Shown in pieces: positions 24,752 to 32,436 of a stretch of 32,520 nucleotides of DNA; position 1 is the first letter of the stretch, and each line of letters begins with the position of its first letter. The translations under genes and the position numbers were made by a program. The notes beneath the pieces were generated by a model. It saw nothing but the letters and a program-made list of their open reading frames with translations, ran no database searches and was not told where the DNA came from. The DNA is from Verrucomicrobiota bacterium (GTDB lineage: Bacteria > Verrucomicrobiota > Verrucomicrobiia > Chthoniobacterales > Terrimicrobiaceae), in contig JAGWWS010000029.1 of assembly GCA_018970255.1 (NCBI GenBank), positions 1 through 32,520 of the forward strand. Direction: 5' to 3'.

Positions 24752-25489
24752 ATGGACATCCTCGGCATCGACATCGGCGGCACGGGAATCAAAGGCGCAC
24801 CCGTCAACACCGAAACCGGCGAACTCCTCGCCGAACGCTTCCGCATCCCCACGCCGCAACCCGCCCTCCCCAACGCCGTCGCCGATGTCGTCCAACAGGT
24901 CGCCGCCCACTTCGGCTACACCGGCCCGGCTGGCGTCACCTTCCCCGCGATTGTGAAAAAGGGGATCATCCACACCGCAGCGAATGTCGATGGATCTTGG
25001 ATCAATGTGGACGCCGCCGCCCTCTTCTCCGCCCACCTCGGCGGCGAAACCACCGTCGTGAATGATGCCGACGCCGCCGGCGTGGCCGAGATGCGCTTCG
25101 GTTCCGGCAAGGACCGCCCCGGCACCGTCATCATGCTCACCTTCGGCACAGGCATCGGCTCCGCCGTCTTCCACGACGGCGAACTCCTTCCCAACACCGA
25201 GTTCGGCCACCTGCAAATCCGCGGCAAGGACGCCGAACGCCGCTGCTCCGAGCGCGTCCGCGAGGAAAAAAACATGTCCTTCAAAAAGTGGGCGAAAATC
25301 GTAAGTGAGTATCTCGAAACGTTGGAAAAACTTTTCTCCCCCGAGTTGTTCATCATCGGCGGCGGTGTCAGCAAAAAAGCCGAAAAATTCCTCCCCCTAC
25401 TCACCGCGAAGACCCACGTCCTCATCCAACCGGCGAAAATGCAAAACGAAGCCGGCATCATCGGCGCCGCCTGCCTCGCCCGCCGGTAG
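24752..25489 (+). CDS. ppgK: Polyphosphate glucokinase (ROK family)
   Basis: Phosphorylates glucose to glucose-6-phosphate using inorganic polyphosphate (and usually ATP). 245 aa. ROK-type [13 protein letters not shown] at the N-terminus, [28 protein letters not shown], and the PPGK-type [15 protein letters not shown] that replaces the zinc-binding cysteine motif of other ROK kinases, then [15 protein letters not shown]. The ATG at 24752 gives the expected start; a much longer upstream frame is antisense to the TamB-like gene. Monocistronic, followed by a hairpin. Confidence 0.93.
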   Translation: MDILGIDIGGTGIKGAPVNTETGELLAERFRIPTPQPALPNAVADVVQQVAAHFGYTGPAGVTFPAIVKKGIIHTAANVDGSWINVDAAALFSAHLGGETTVVNDADAAGVAEMRFGSGKDRPGTVIMLTFGTGIGSAVFHDGELLPNTEFGHLQIRGKDAERRCSERVREEKNMSFKKWAKIVSEYLETLEKLFSPELFIIGGGVSKKAEKFLPLLTAKTHVLIQPAKMQNEAGIIGAACLARR

Positions 25490-25492
25490 CGC

Positions 25493-25507
25493 GCGGCCTC
25501 CGGCCGC
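25493..25507 (+). terminator. Hairpin after ppgK
   Basis: Perfect inverted repeat GCGGCC-TCC-GGCCGC starting 4 bases after the ppgK stop. There is no T tract, so it may be a weak or Rho-assisted terminator or an mRNA-stabilising hairpin. Confidence 0.4.
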
Positions 25508-25550
25508 ACCGTCTCCCTTCAAACCGGAACCCGCCGTTCCAAAAATCCCA

Positions 25551-25578
25551 TTGCCTTTTTCCCCTACGCGAAGACCTT
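25551..25578 (+). promoter_or_regulatory. Weak candidate promoter of the AraC-type gene
   Basis: TTGCCT (25551-25556), 16 bases, GACCTT (25573-25578), 11 bases to the GTG at 25590. The -35 resembles the TTGCCA seen at other heads; the -10 is weak. Confidence 0.3.
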
Positions 25579-25589
25579 CTCCCGCGCCC

Positions 25590-26522
25590 GTGAAGCCTGC
25601 CAACGCCCAGCAACGCGCCATCGAATCGCTCCAAGCCAAGGACTGGGAAGCCCACTGGATGTGGGGCACGCAGGGCGCCGCGCCCGAGCCCAAATCCCGC
25701 GGCGGCCTCCTGCTCCTCGTGAATTTCGAAGGCCGCGCCGAATTCCTCCACGGCGGGAAGATCACCGAAGTCCCCGTCGGCCGCGTCGCCCTCGGCACCG
25801 GCATCCCCTCCATGTCCATCCGCCGCGCCGCCCCGGGCCACCACCGATTCCTCTGCCTGCGCGCCAAGCCCGCCTGGCTCGCAAAGTGGGGCATCGCCAA
25901 GCCCCGAGCCGCATTCCAGCTCCGCGAACTCAACGAGCACATCGGCCACGCCGCCCGAGACTTCATCGAAAATCCACCCGCCGGCCCCATGCGCCAGCCT
26001 TGGCGCGAAGCGAAGTTCGTCGAAATCCTCGCCCATGCCATGGCGCGCCCCGAGAACGGCTCCTTCCACGAAAAACTCAAAAACGGCATCGCCTCCCGAC
26101 GCGTCCACCAGGTCAAGCGCCTCCTCGCCGAGAACCTCGAAAACCCGCCCACCCTGGCCCAGCTTGCGAAAACGGCCGGCGTGAGCCCCTTCCACCTCAG
26201 CCGCATTTTTTCCGGCGAAACCGGCAAAACGATCCCCCGCCACCTCCGCGACCTCCGGCTCGAAAAAGCGGCCGAACTCCTGCGCAGCGGGCGCGCAAAT
26301 GTGACCGAAGCCGCCACCGCCGTCGGCTACTCGAGCCTCAGCCACTTCTCCACCGCCTTCACCGAAAAATACGCCGTCTGCCCCTACGGCTACCTCGTCT
26401 CCCCGTTTTCAAGCTCCACGCAACACACCACCCAGCATTCGAAAAAAACTCCGAAGCCTCAGCGTGGCAAACTCACCAAAGCTTTGAGTCCGTCCCGCTC
26501 GAGTCGCTCGACGCGGCACTGA
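25590..26522 (+). CDS. AraC-family transcriptional regulator
   Basis: 310 aa. The N-terminal ~160 residues are an unassigned sensor region. The C-terminal DNA-binding domain has two helix-turn-helix units: TLAQLAKTAGVSPFHLSRIF and VTEAATAVGYSSLSHFSTAF (about residues 188-265), then a basic Ser/Lys/Arg-rich tail of ~45 residues. It converges on hmuV and overlaps its 3' end by 64 bases. AraC-type regulators of the PchR kind control iron or heme uptake, so control of the facing heme operon is plausible but inferred from position only. The GTG start is chosen because the conserved region begins soon after it and upstream codons lack support. Confidence 0.87.
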   Translation: MKPANAQQRAIESLQAKDWEAHWMWGTQGAAPEPKSRGGLLLLVNFEGRAEFLHGGKITEVPVGRVALGTGIPSMSIRRAAPGHHRFLCLRAKPAWLAKWGIAKPRAAFQLRELNEHIGHAARDFIENPPAGPMRQPWREAKFVEILAHAMARPENGSFHEKLKNGIASRRVHQVKRLLAENLENPPTLAQLAKTAGVSPFHLSRIFSGETGKTIPRHLRDLRLEKAAELLRSGRANVTEAATAVGYSSLSHFSTAFTEKYAVCPYGYLVSPFSSSTQHTTQHSKKTPKPQRGKLTKALSPSRSSRSTRH

Positions 26523-27226
26523 TAAATTTCCGAAAGCTTCGCCGCATCCATCACCTCGGACGCAGCTCCCAAAGCGGCGACCCGCCCGGCCTTCAGCGCC
26601 AGCACTTCGTCGGCATACATCGCCGTGAGGTTCAAATCGTGGAGCACCGCCAGCACCGCATGGCCCTCAGCCGCAATGCGCCGCGCCTCCGCGAGGAGTT
26701 GGTGCTGGTGCGCGGGGTCCAAGCTCGAAACGGGTTCGTCGAGCAGAAGGGCGACTGGCGCGCCGGAGCCAAAAACCTGCGCAGCGGCGCGGGCGAACGA
26801 TGCCCTCTGCCACTCGCCGCCGGAAAGGTTCGCGCAATCCCTTTCAGAAATTTCCACCAAATCCATCCTCCGCAGCATTTCCTTGGAGATCGCCGCCGCA
26901 TCGCCCCCCACGGCGAACCTTCCGAGTTCGACCGCCTCCTGCACACAAATCCCCGCCGGCCGCGAATCCACCTGCCGCATCACGGCACAAAGCCGCGCGC
27001 GTTCCGCCGGCGCAAAGGAGGACACCGGCCGCCCCGCAAGCCTTACCGTGCCTGCATCCGGCTTCCACCACCCCGAGAGCACATTCAACAAAGACGATTT
27101 CCCCGCGCCATTGGGACCGATCACCGCCAGCACCTTGCCGGGCTCGAGTCGCAACGAAACGCCATCGAGGATGCGCTTCCCACCGCGTTCGAAAACCAAA
27201 CCCTCAGCCTCGAGCACCGCCGTCAT
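26459..27226 (-). CDS. hmuV: Hemin ABC transporter ATP-binding protein
   Basis: 255 aa ATPase powering heme import. Walker A GPNGAGKSS (residues ~31-39), Q-loop at VMRQVD, signature LSGGEWQ, Walker B LLLDEP, H-loop LHDLN, with the HmuV-like hydrophobic C-terminal extension. The ATG at 27226 overlaps the permease stop (ATGA); an ATG 27 bases upstream is an alternative within hmuU. Last gene of the heme operon; its 3' end overlaps the convergent AraC gene. Confidence 0.92.
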   Translation of the reverse strand: MTAVLEAEGLVFERGGKRILDGVSLRLEPGKVLAVIGPNGAGKSSLLNVLSGWWKPDAGTVRLAGRPVSSFAPAERARLCAVMRQVDSRPAGICVQEAVELGRFAVGGDAAAISKEMLRRMDLVEISERDCANLSGGEWQRASFARAAAQVFGSGAPVALLLDEPVSSLDPAHQHQLLAEARRIAAEGHAVLAVLHDLNLTAMYADEVLALKAGRVAALGAASEVMDAAKLSEIYQCRVERLERDGLKALVSLPR

Positions 27227-28233
27227 TCCGCCGCCCTCCGCCTCAGCAGCCATAGAAAAAACGGCCCGCCGGCCGCCGCCGTCAAAATCCCCACCGACAA
27301 CTCCGCCGGCGCCACCAGCGTCCTGGCACCGAGGTCCGCCCCGACCAGCAAAACCGCCCCGATCCCCACCGAAACTGGCAGCACCATTTTGTGCAACCCG
27401 CCGGCCAGCAGCCTCGCGATGTGCGGCGCCACGAGCCCGATGAAACCGATCATTCCCGCGAAGGCCGTTGCCGCGCCGGTGAGCAGCGCGCAGGCAACAA
27501 TGACCTCACCCCTCACCCGCCCCGTGGCGATCCCGAGGTGCGCCGCTTGCGCCTCGCCGAGTTGCAAGGCATCCAGCGCCCGGGCGTTGCGGGCGAGGAG
27601 GACCGCGCCGGCCACAAAAAAAACCGCCAGCACCAGGTTTTGCGCCCAGTTCGCCCCGCCGCAGCTGCCGAGCGTCCAGAAAGTGATCGACCGCAGCGCA
27701 CTGTCGCTCGCCGAAAACAGCGCAAACCCGAGCACGCTCCCGAGCATTGCATTCAAGGCGATCCCCGAGAGGATCAGCCCCGAAGCCCCGGCACCTTCAT
27801 GGCCCGCATGGAAAAGCCGCAGCAGCCCCACCGCGCCCAAGCCCCCTCCAAAAGCCATCGCCGGCAGCGCCCACCCGCCCAGCGCGGATTGCCAACCGGC
27901 CGCGAAACACACCACCGCCCCCACCGAAGCCCCCGCACTCACGCCAATCAGCCCCGGGTCCGCCAGCGGATTCCGGAAAATCCCCTGCACCCCCGCCCCG
28001 GCCAAGGCCAGCGAAGCCCCGACCAACGCCGCCAGCACCACGCGCGGCAGGCGGATCTCCCAAAAAACCGAAGACTCCATCGATTCCCCGAACGGGTTGA
28101 AAACAACTTCCAGCCACTGCGCAGGCCCGATCGAAACCGGCCCAAGCATCGCCCCCGCCAAAACCGCCAACGGCACAAAAAACGCGAGCGAAACCAAAAC
28201 CCCCGCCCCTCGGCCGGCGGAACCCGTTTTCAC
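27223..28233 (-). CDS. hmuU: Hemin ABC transporter permease (FecCD/BtuC family)
   Basis: 336 aa with about nine to ten membrane helices. Family motifs: LPRVVLAALVGASLALAGAG, GIFRNPLADPGLIGVSAGAS, GFIGLVAPHIARLL, ADLGARTLVAPAELSVGILTA. It moves heme (or a ferric siderophore) across the inner membrane; heme is favoured by the adjoining heme oxygenase. The start is a GTG at 28233 overlapping the stop of the binding protein (GTGA) with no Shine-Dalgarno site. A T8 tract in the coding strand (27616-27623) encodes consecutive Phe. Confidence 0.92.
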   Translation of the reverse strand: MKTGSAGRGAGVLVSLAFFVPLAVLAGAMLGPVSIGPAQWLEVVFNPFGESMESSVFWEIRLPRVVLAALVGASLALAGAGVQGIFRNPLADPGLIGVSAGASVGAVVCFAAGWQSALGGWALPAMAFGGGLGAVGLLRLFHAGHEGAGASGLILSGIALNAMLGSVLGFALFSASDSALRSITFWTLGSCGGANWAQNLVLAVFFVAGAVLLARNARALDALQLGEAQAAHLGIATGRVRGEVIVACALLTGAATAFAGMIGFIGLVAPHIARLLAGGLHKMVLPVSVGIGAVLLVGADLGARTLVAPAELSVGILTAAAGGPFFLWLLRRRAAE

Positions 28234-29225
28234 GGCTGGGCGAACCGCGAGGCGACCAAGCGCGCCGCCGAGGCGCTCCGGGGACCGAACCCCAAAAACG
28301 CCGCATCCTCCACGCGGAGGATCCTGCCATTCCTCGCCGCCGGCGTCTGCGCCAGCCCGGGCACGCTTTGCAGCAACTCCGCATCCGTCCCCAGAACACT
28401 CTCCGAAACCAAAACAAAATCCGGCTTCATCGCCGCGAACGCCTCCGCCGAAAGGGGCTTGTAACCTTCAAACCCCGCCCCGGCATTGGTTCCGCCGCAC
28501 GCCTCGACCATCGCATGCGCCGCCGTCCCGCTGCCCGCCGCCATCAGGTTGTTCCCCCCGCGCGCATGCAGGAAAACCACCGAAGGCTTCTTCCCGATCG
28601 CCGCCACCGCCGCATTCAATTTTTCCAGCTGCCCCCGGAACTCCGCCTGCATCCCGGCACCCTTTTCCGGCCGCCCCACAGCAGCGGCCACCTGCGAAAT
28701 TTTGCCATCCACATTCTCCAGCGAGCGCCCCGCATCCACCACCACGACCTCCACTCCCGCCCCGCGGATTTGCTCCAGCACCGCCGCCGGCCCCGCCTCC
28801 GAGGAAACCACCACCAAATCGGGTTTCTGCGACAGCACGCCCTCCGCCCCGAGCATCCGCACATAGCCCACATCCGGCTTGCCCCCCATCCCATGCAAGG
28901 CGCGGCTCGAAGTATCCACCGCCACCAACCGGTCCCCCAACCCCAACCCCGCCACAATCTCCGTCACCGCCGCCCCTGCCGTCACAATCCTCTGCGGCTC
29001 CCCAAACGCCAACCCCGCCCCGAAAAAAAGAAACGCCGCAAAAACCAAAAGGTAGGGACGCCGCTCCGCCGGGGTCCCAAGCTTCAGGCGCGAAGCGCCG
29101 TGGAAACGAGGAGGGCGCTGCTTGTCAGCGCCGGGCCGGCCTCCGCAAACACACCGGTTGGGCTTTGAAAAGCAGCCCTCCCGTGGGCGCGCATCCGGAC
29201 AGCCTGAAAATCCCCCCACCCTCAT
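28230..29225 (-). CDS. hmuT: Hemin-binding periplasmic protein with repeat-derived N-terminal extension
   Basis: Substrate-binding component (BtuF/HmuT type). The mature part starts near residue 75: RIVTAGAAVTEIVAGLGLGDRLVAVDTSS, LSQKPDLVVVSSEAGP, VVFLHARGG, KPDFVLVSESVLG. A signal-peptide-like core lies at residues ~59-73 (YLLVFAAFLFFGAGLAFG). The only in-frame ATG before it is at 29225, overlapping the heme oxygenase stop (ATGA). That gives a 331-aa protein with about 57 extra residues (Cys-, Arg-, Pro-rich), mostly encoded by palindromic repeat DNA. A TTG at residue 60 is the only other in-frame start, but it would leave a signal peptide without a basic n-region. Confidence 0.85.
   Translation of the reverse strand: MRVGGFSGCPDARPREGCFSKPNRCVCGGRPGADKQRPPRFHGASRLKLGTPAERRPYLLVFAAFLFFGAGLAFGEPQRIVTAGAAVTEIVAGLGLGDRLVAVDTSSRALHGMGGKPDVGYVRMLGAEGVLSQKPDLVVVSSEAGPAAVLEQIRGAGVEVVVVDAGRSLENVDGKISQVAAAVGRPEKGAGMQAEFRGQLEKLNAAVAAIGKKPSVVFLHARGGNNLMAAGSGTAAHAMVEACGGTNAGAGFEGYKPLSAEAFAAMKPDFVLVSESVLGTDAELLQSVPGLAQTPAARNGRILRVEDAAFLGFGPRSASAARLVASRFAQP
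29055..29178. repeat. Cluster of palindromes inside the 5' part of hmuT
   Basis: Four short inverted repeats lie in 124 bases: GGGAC...GTCCC (29055-29078), GGCGC-GAA-GCGCC (29087-29099), GGCGCTG-CTTGT-CAGCGCC (29114-29132) and GGGCT...AGCCC (29160-29178). The style, including phrases like GGAAACGAGGAGGGCGCTG, resembles dispersed intergenic repeat elements I associate with Verrucomicrobiota (from memory, not searched). It stays open in the hmuT frame and encodes residues ~16-57. Confidence 0.6.
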
Positions 29226-29857
29226 CCCGCATGGATCTCGTCATCCAGCGCCGAAATCGCGCGGAAGGTCTCCTTCGCCGCCTCCACCATCGCATCCTGC
29301 TCCGCCTCCGACCAAGCGATCGCATTCATATCCTCGCGGAACTTCATCCAAAGCCCGCGCTGCGCCTCCCCGTGCGGATCGAGATACTTCAGCCCCTGCA
29401 AGTCCGCCTTCCCCCAAGCCTTCGCCAGCGACTTCGCGATATACCGCGCCCCGTTCTTGCTCCCCTCGAAAACATAAAAAATCCCCATCAGCACGGCCGT
29501 CGACCCCGCCCCGCGGATCATCGCCAGCAGCCCCTCCGAGCCCCCCATCGCCCGGATCGAAGCGGTATCCGCCCCGAGGTGCGCGAGGTCCTCCTCGATA
29601 TTCCGCGTCTGGTAAAGCCCCGGCAACCCCAGCGCCGCCAAGCGCGAATCCGACGCCAACGCCCGGTCCGCCGCCGCCTCAAGCTCGCGGTGAACCACCC
29701 AGCGTTGTTCCAAATATTTTTTGTATTGGCCGTGGTTGATGGAACCGCCGATGAGCGCCTCCTCGAGCGGCTTCGCCTCCGCCACGGCATGCAATTCGGC
29801 GGTCTCTGTCTTAAGCCGGCCCATAATGCCGGTCGGTGCGGGTGCTGTTGGTGTCAT
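29222..29857 (-). CDS. hmuO: Heme oxygenase (biliverdin-producing)
   Basis: Opens the heme ring in the cytoplasm, releasing iron, CO and biliverdin. 211 aa, all-helical. The probable proximal heme His is in KTETAELHAVAEAKPLEEAL near residue 24; the distal glycine-rich helix appears as GSTAVLMGIFYVFEGSKNGARYI. The ATG at 29857 is 4 bases after the pseudopilin stop (TAA-TTTT-ATG), and its stop overlaps the hmuT ATG. This gene fixes the nature of the operon as heme use rather than general siderophore uptake. Confidence 0.9.
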   Translation of the reverse strand: MTPTAPAPTGIMGRLKTETAELHAVAEAKPLEEALIGGSINHGQYKKYLEQRWVVHRELEAAADRALASDSRLAALGLPGLYQTRNIEEDLAHLGADTASIRAMGGSEGLLAMIRGAGSTAVLMGIFYVFEGSKNGARYIAKSLAKAWGKADLQGLKYLDPHGEAQRGLWMKFREDMNAIAWSEAEQDAMVEAAKETFRAISALDDEIHAG

Positions 29858-29861
29858 AAAA

Positions 29862-30662
29862 TTATTCCGATGCCGCGTAGTTCGGGTCATCGTTGATAGC
29901 GGCGTTGCGGCTCCAAAGTCTCATGTCCCGCAATTCCTCAAGCGACATCTTTTTCACGGAGCCGTCGAGGAAGGCGACCACGGCCTTCCCATCATGCCGC
30001 GGGTGCACATATCCGTAATTTCCGGGGTCGGATTTCTCCGTCCATTTCCCGGAACCCCACGCGCCGCCCGGCGCCCCCGGCGCCCTCACATACTCGTAGC
30101 CCTCGACTTCGGTCGTGCCAGCGGATGCGAACGCAATAATGGAATGGTCGCCCTGCGCGACGGTCTTAACTGCCTCTGTGCTGTTCGCGCTGGCGCCACC
30201 CACGAAATGCCGGTTGATGCCGAGCGAAGGGAATGCGCTGACCCCGTAATAATACATGGTGCCTTCGGGCTTCGGGAGGTTCATGGCTTTCATGATCTGG
30301 CCCTTGTTTTTTCCAACCAGCAGCGTCCCGTCGATGTCATAGCCGAAATAGGGCGCGAGACGGAAAGGATAGCGCTCCCGGATTTGCTTCATCCGGATTT
30401 TTTTTCCCTGCGGGTCCATGACATCCTGTGCGGCCGGGTCGAAAGCAAGCGGAAACCGGCCCCCGTTGTCGGCGGCGGCGGACTGCAGTGCGGCAACCAG
30501 GCTCCTTCCCGCCGAAACCTCCGCCGCCGAGGAAGCCCGGTCCATGGCGGAATGGACCGCAACGCTGCCGAGCGCCGCCAGCAGCGCAACCACGGCGACC
30601 ACCACCATGAGTTCGAGGAGGGTGAACGCTTTTTTTCCATTGATCATTGTTTTTGCTCTCAT
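29862..30662 (-). CDS. Type II pseudopilin-like protein with H-X9-DG motif
   Basis: 266 aa. Short basic leader then AFTLLELMVVVAVVALLAALG, the type IV prepilin methylation signal with Glu at +5 and a long hydrophobic helix; Ala rather than Gly precedes the cleavage site. A large extracytoplasmic domain follows, ending with the H-X9-DG motif (HDGKAVVAFLDG), typical of PVC-group pseudopilin-like proteins. The ATG at 30662 overlaps the stop of the upstream secreted-protein gene (ATGA); an ATG at 30647 is an alternative. No other pilus or secretion genes are nearby. It sits 4 bases before heme oxygenase, so it is almost certainly co-transcribed with it. Confidence 0.88.
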   Translation of the reverse strand: MRAKTMINGKKAFTLLELMVVVAVVALLAALGSVAVHSAMDRASSAAEVSAGRSLVAALQSAAADNGGRFPLAFDPAAQDVMDPQGKKIRMKQIRERYPFRLAPYFGYDIDGTLLVGKNKGQIMKAMNLPKPEGTMYYYGVSAFPSLGINRHFVGGASANSTEAVKTVAQGDHSIIAFASAGTTEVEGYEYVRAPGAPGGAWGSGKWTEKSDPGNYGYVHPRHDGKAVVAFLDGSVKKMSLEELRDMRLWSRNAAINDDPNYAASE

Positions 30663-31612
30663 TGTCTTGTTGCCCTGAAAAACATCTTTTGCGACCAAGC
30701 CGCCCGCCTGTCGCCGGCGGCGCTGAAGGACACGCTGAAGGTTCCGTTGCCCGTGGAATAAGTGCCGGCGGAAGTCCATACCGCGGATTCCAGCGACTCC
30801 ATGTATTGGATCGAGTAGGTGGAATTTGCGTCGCCCTGGAAACCATGAACCACTGTCGTGTTGACCCCGTTGTGGGAAGGCTGGCCGATGGAGACCAAAT
30901 TAAGGACCGGCGGGCGGGTGGGCGTGGCGGCACTGAAAACGCTCCTATTCAAAACCGCCGTGCTTTGGTCGAGCCTCATGGCGTAAATCTGCGCGTGCGT
31001 TACTGCGCTGAAGTCGATCGCAATCGAGGTGGTGGTGGTGGACCCAAGGCTCCACTCGAAAGCGTATGTATTTACATAAACATTTTCATCCAAGCCGGTT
31101 TCTGGACTTTCAAAGAATCCATCCTGGTATCTATTCCTGCGTGTTGTGAAGCTCGGGGAAATAGAAGAGTTGGACCCATTCAATTTCAAAACCGGCCATC
31201 CCGAAGGTGTAAAAAAATCAAAACCAAGCGCCTCCCCGATTTGAATTTGAAGCACGATTGTGCGGATGCCTGAGAGTGGCGTTCCGTCGCTGGCACGGAA
31301 AGTCGCACCCAGCACATTTTGCTCCTGCACAAAGTCACCAAGGTAAAGGGTGTTTGTTGCAAAAAACGCCGCGCCGCCCAGTTTGTTCAATTCCGCGTCG
31401 CCAGAGCCCGCTTGGTTGGAGCCAGCAGGCGCAGTCCACGCGGAGCTTCCAGGGAAACTTCCGCTGATTCTTGGAAAAGACGCCCCGTTCATATTCACCC
31501 AACCATCAAAAACACTGCTGCCCGACCCAAACTGGGGTGCTGAGATTTGGGCTGTTGCCGAGCAAACCAAGCAAAGAACCGCAAGAACTATGGAAACGAA
31601 GAGACGCTGCAT
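30659..31612 (-). CDS. Secreted protein of unknown function in heme operon
   Basis: 317 aa with a clear signal peptide (MQRLFVSIVLAVLCLVCSATA, cleavage before QIS). The body is Ser/Thr/Gly/Asn-rich and beta-like (FDGWVNMNGASFPRISGSFPG ... GIRTIVLQIQIGEALGFDFF). The last ~70 residues (YSIQYMESLESAVWTSAGTY ... KMFFRATRQ) match a C-terminal beta-domain pattern I recall from many Verrucomicrobiota exported proteins. No heme motif is obvious. It is 12 bases after the PEP-CTERM gene and coupled by ATGA to the pseudopilin, so it likely works in the same surface process. Confidence 0.75.
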   Translation of the reverse strand: MQRLFVSIVLAVLCLVCSATAQISAPQFGSGSSVFDGWVNMNGASFPRISGSFPGSSAWTAPAGSNQAGSGDAELNKLGGAAFFATNTLYLGDFVQEQNVLGATFRASDGTPLSGIRTIVLQIQIGEALGFDFFTPSGWPVLKLNGSNSSISPSFTTRRNRYQDGFFESPETGLDENVYVNTYAFEWSLGSTTTTSIAIDFSAVTHAQIYAMRLDQSTAVLNRSVFSAATPTRPPVLNLVSIGQPSHNGVNTTVVHGFQGDANSTYSIQYMESLESAVWTSAGTYSTGNGTFSVSFSAAGDRRAAWSQKMFFRATRQ

Positions 31613-31624
31613 CCACCGATAGAC

Positions 31625-32350
31625 CTAAGGTTGGTTTCTTTTGCTGCGGAACCTGCACAGCCGTTGGAAGCCCAAAGCCGCCAGCCCAGCCGCAACCAGC
31701 CCCCATGCGCCAGGTTCGGGGACCACAGAAATCTGGTCGACATCAAATGTGAAAGTTTGGTTCGCCAAGCCGATGTTTGGGGCAACAACAAATTGGATGT
31801 TCTGCATGCTACCAAAGATGGCGTTGAAGCCCGCCGGGCTTGGGACGGCGCCACTTGGTGGATTGGCTTGCCCGTAGGATTGGAAGGAACCCACGGAATC
31901 CAAAATGGGAATACTCAGGCTCGTCCACGCATTCGGCGCCACCGTGAAACCAATCGAACTAGCCGCCCGCCCTCCGCCCGCATCCAAGCGCGCAAAGATT
32001 CCCAGTTCCGAAGGAGCATTGTGCCGGACAAACGCGGAGAAATTCGAAACTCCCCCGGAAATCCAGTTTCCGACAAATGCATCGCCGCTCGCATCGGCGC
32101 CGGCATTGCCCCGAAAGACGATCGTTCCAAACCCCGACGCCACAACCGTGCCGGTCGCCGAAATGTATGCGCCGTCCCCGACGCCGCCTGTCGGCAGCCA
32201 TGTGGCATTCGCGCTTGCCCCATCAAGCCAATTCGCCCTGTTGGTTGCGAAGTCCTCGATGAATGGCAAAGGCCCCAACGCAAACGCCCCCTGCGCCCCA
32301 GCGGCGAAAGCAACGGCAGCCAACCAAAAGCACCCTCGAAATTTCTTCAT
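31625..32350 (-). CDS. PEP-CTERM exosortase-sorted exported protein
   Basis: 241 aa. Signal peptide at the N-terminus (MKKFRGCFWLAAVAFAAGA), a beta-rich domain starting FIEDFATNRANWLDG that looks like a carbohydrate-binding or jelly-roll module, and a PEP-CTERM tail: VVPEPGAWGLVAAGLAALGF then RLCRFRSKR. An exosortase encoded elsewhere would cut and anchor it. The ATG at 32350 starts the signal peptide; upstream in-frame codons are unsupported. It follows the putative TonB receptor by 86 bases with no evident terminator. Its role in heme capture is inferred from position only. Confidence 0.85.
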   Translation of the reverse strand: MKKFRGCFWLAAVAFAAGAQGAFALGPLPFIEDFATNRANWLDGASANATWLPTGGVGDGAYISATGTVVASGFGTIVFRGNAGADASGDAFVGNWISGGVSNFSAFVRHNAPSELGIFARLDAGGGRAASSIGFTVAPNAWTSLSIPILDSVGSFQSYGQANPPSGAVPSPAGFNAIFGSMQNIQFVVAPNIGLANQTFTFDVDQISVVPEPGAWGLVAAGLAALGFQRLCRFRSKRNQP

Positions 32351-32436
32351 GGAACCCTGCTTTCTAAACAAACCCCCGCCCCCCGCTTCCGCCCGATTGC
32401 TCTTTCTTTGCGGTCGATTGCTGTCCATCGCGCGGC

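Noticed and set aside
23216-25489. A 757-codon frame that ends as polyphosphate glucokinase
   Set aside because: Only the part from 24752 has kinase motifs. The first ~510 codons are antisense to the TamB-like gene and Arg/His/Pro-rich, typical of a shadow frame.
25661-29896. A 1411-codon open frame on the plus strand opposite the heme operon
   Set aside because: It is antisense to AraC-adjacent and hmuVUT/hmuO genes with clear family motifs. Its composition (Pro/Arg/Ser/Ala-rich) is what GC-biased codon positions give on the opposite strand; no homology motif is visible.
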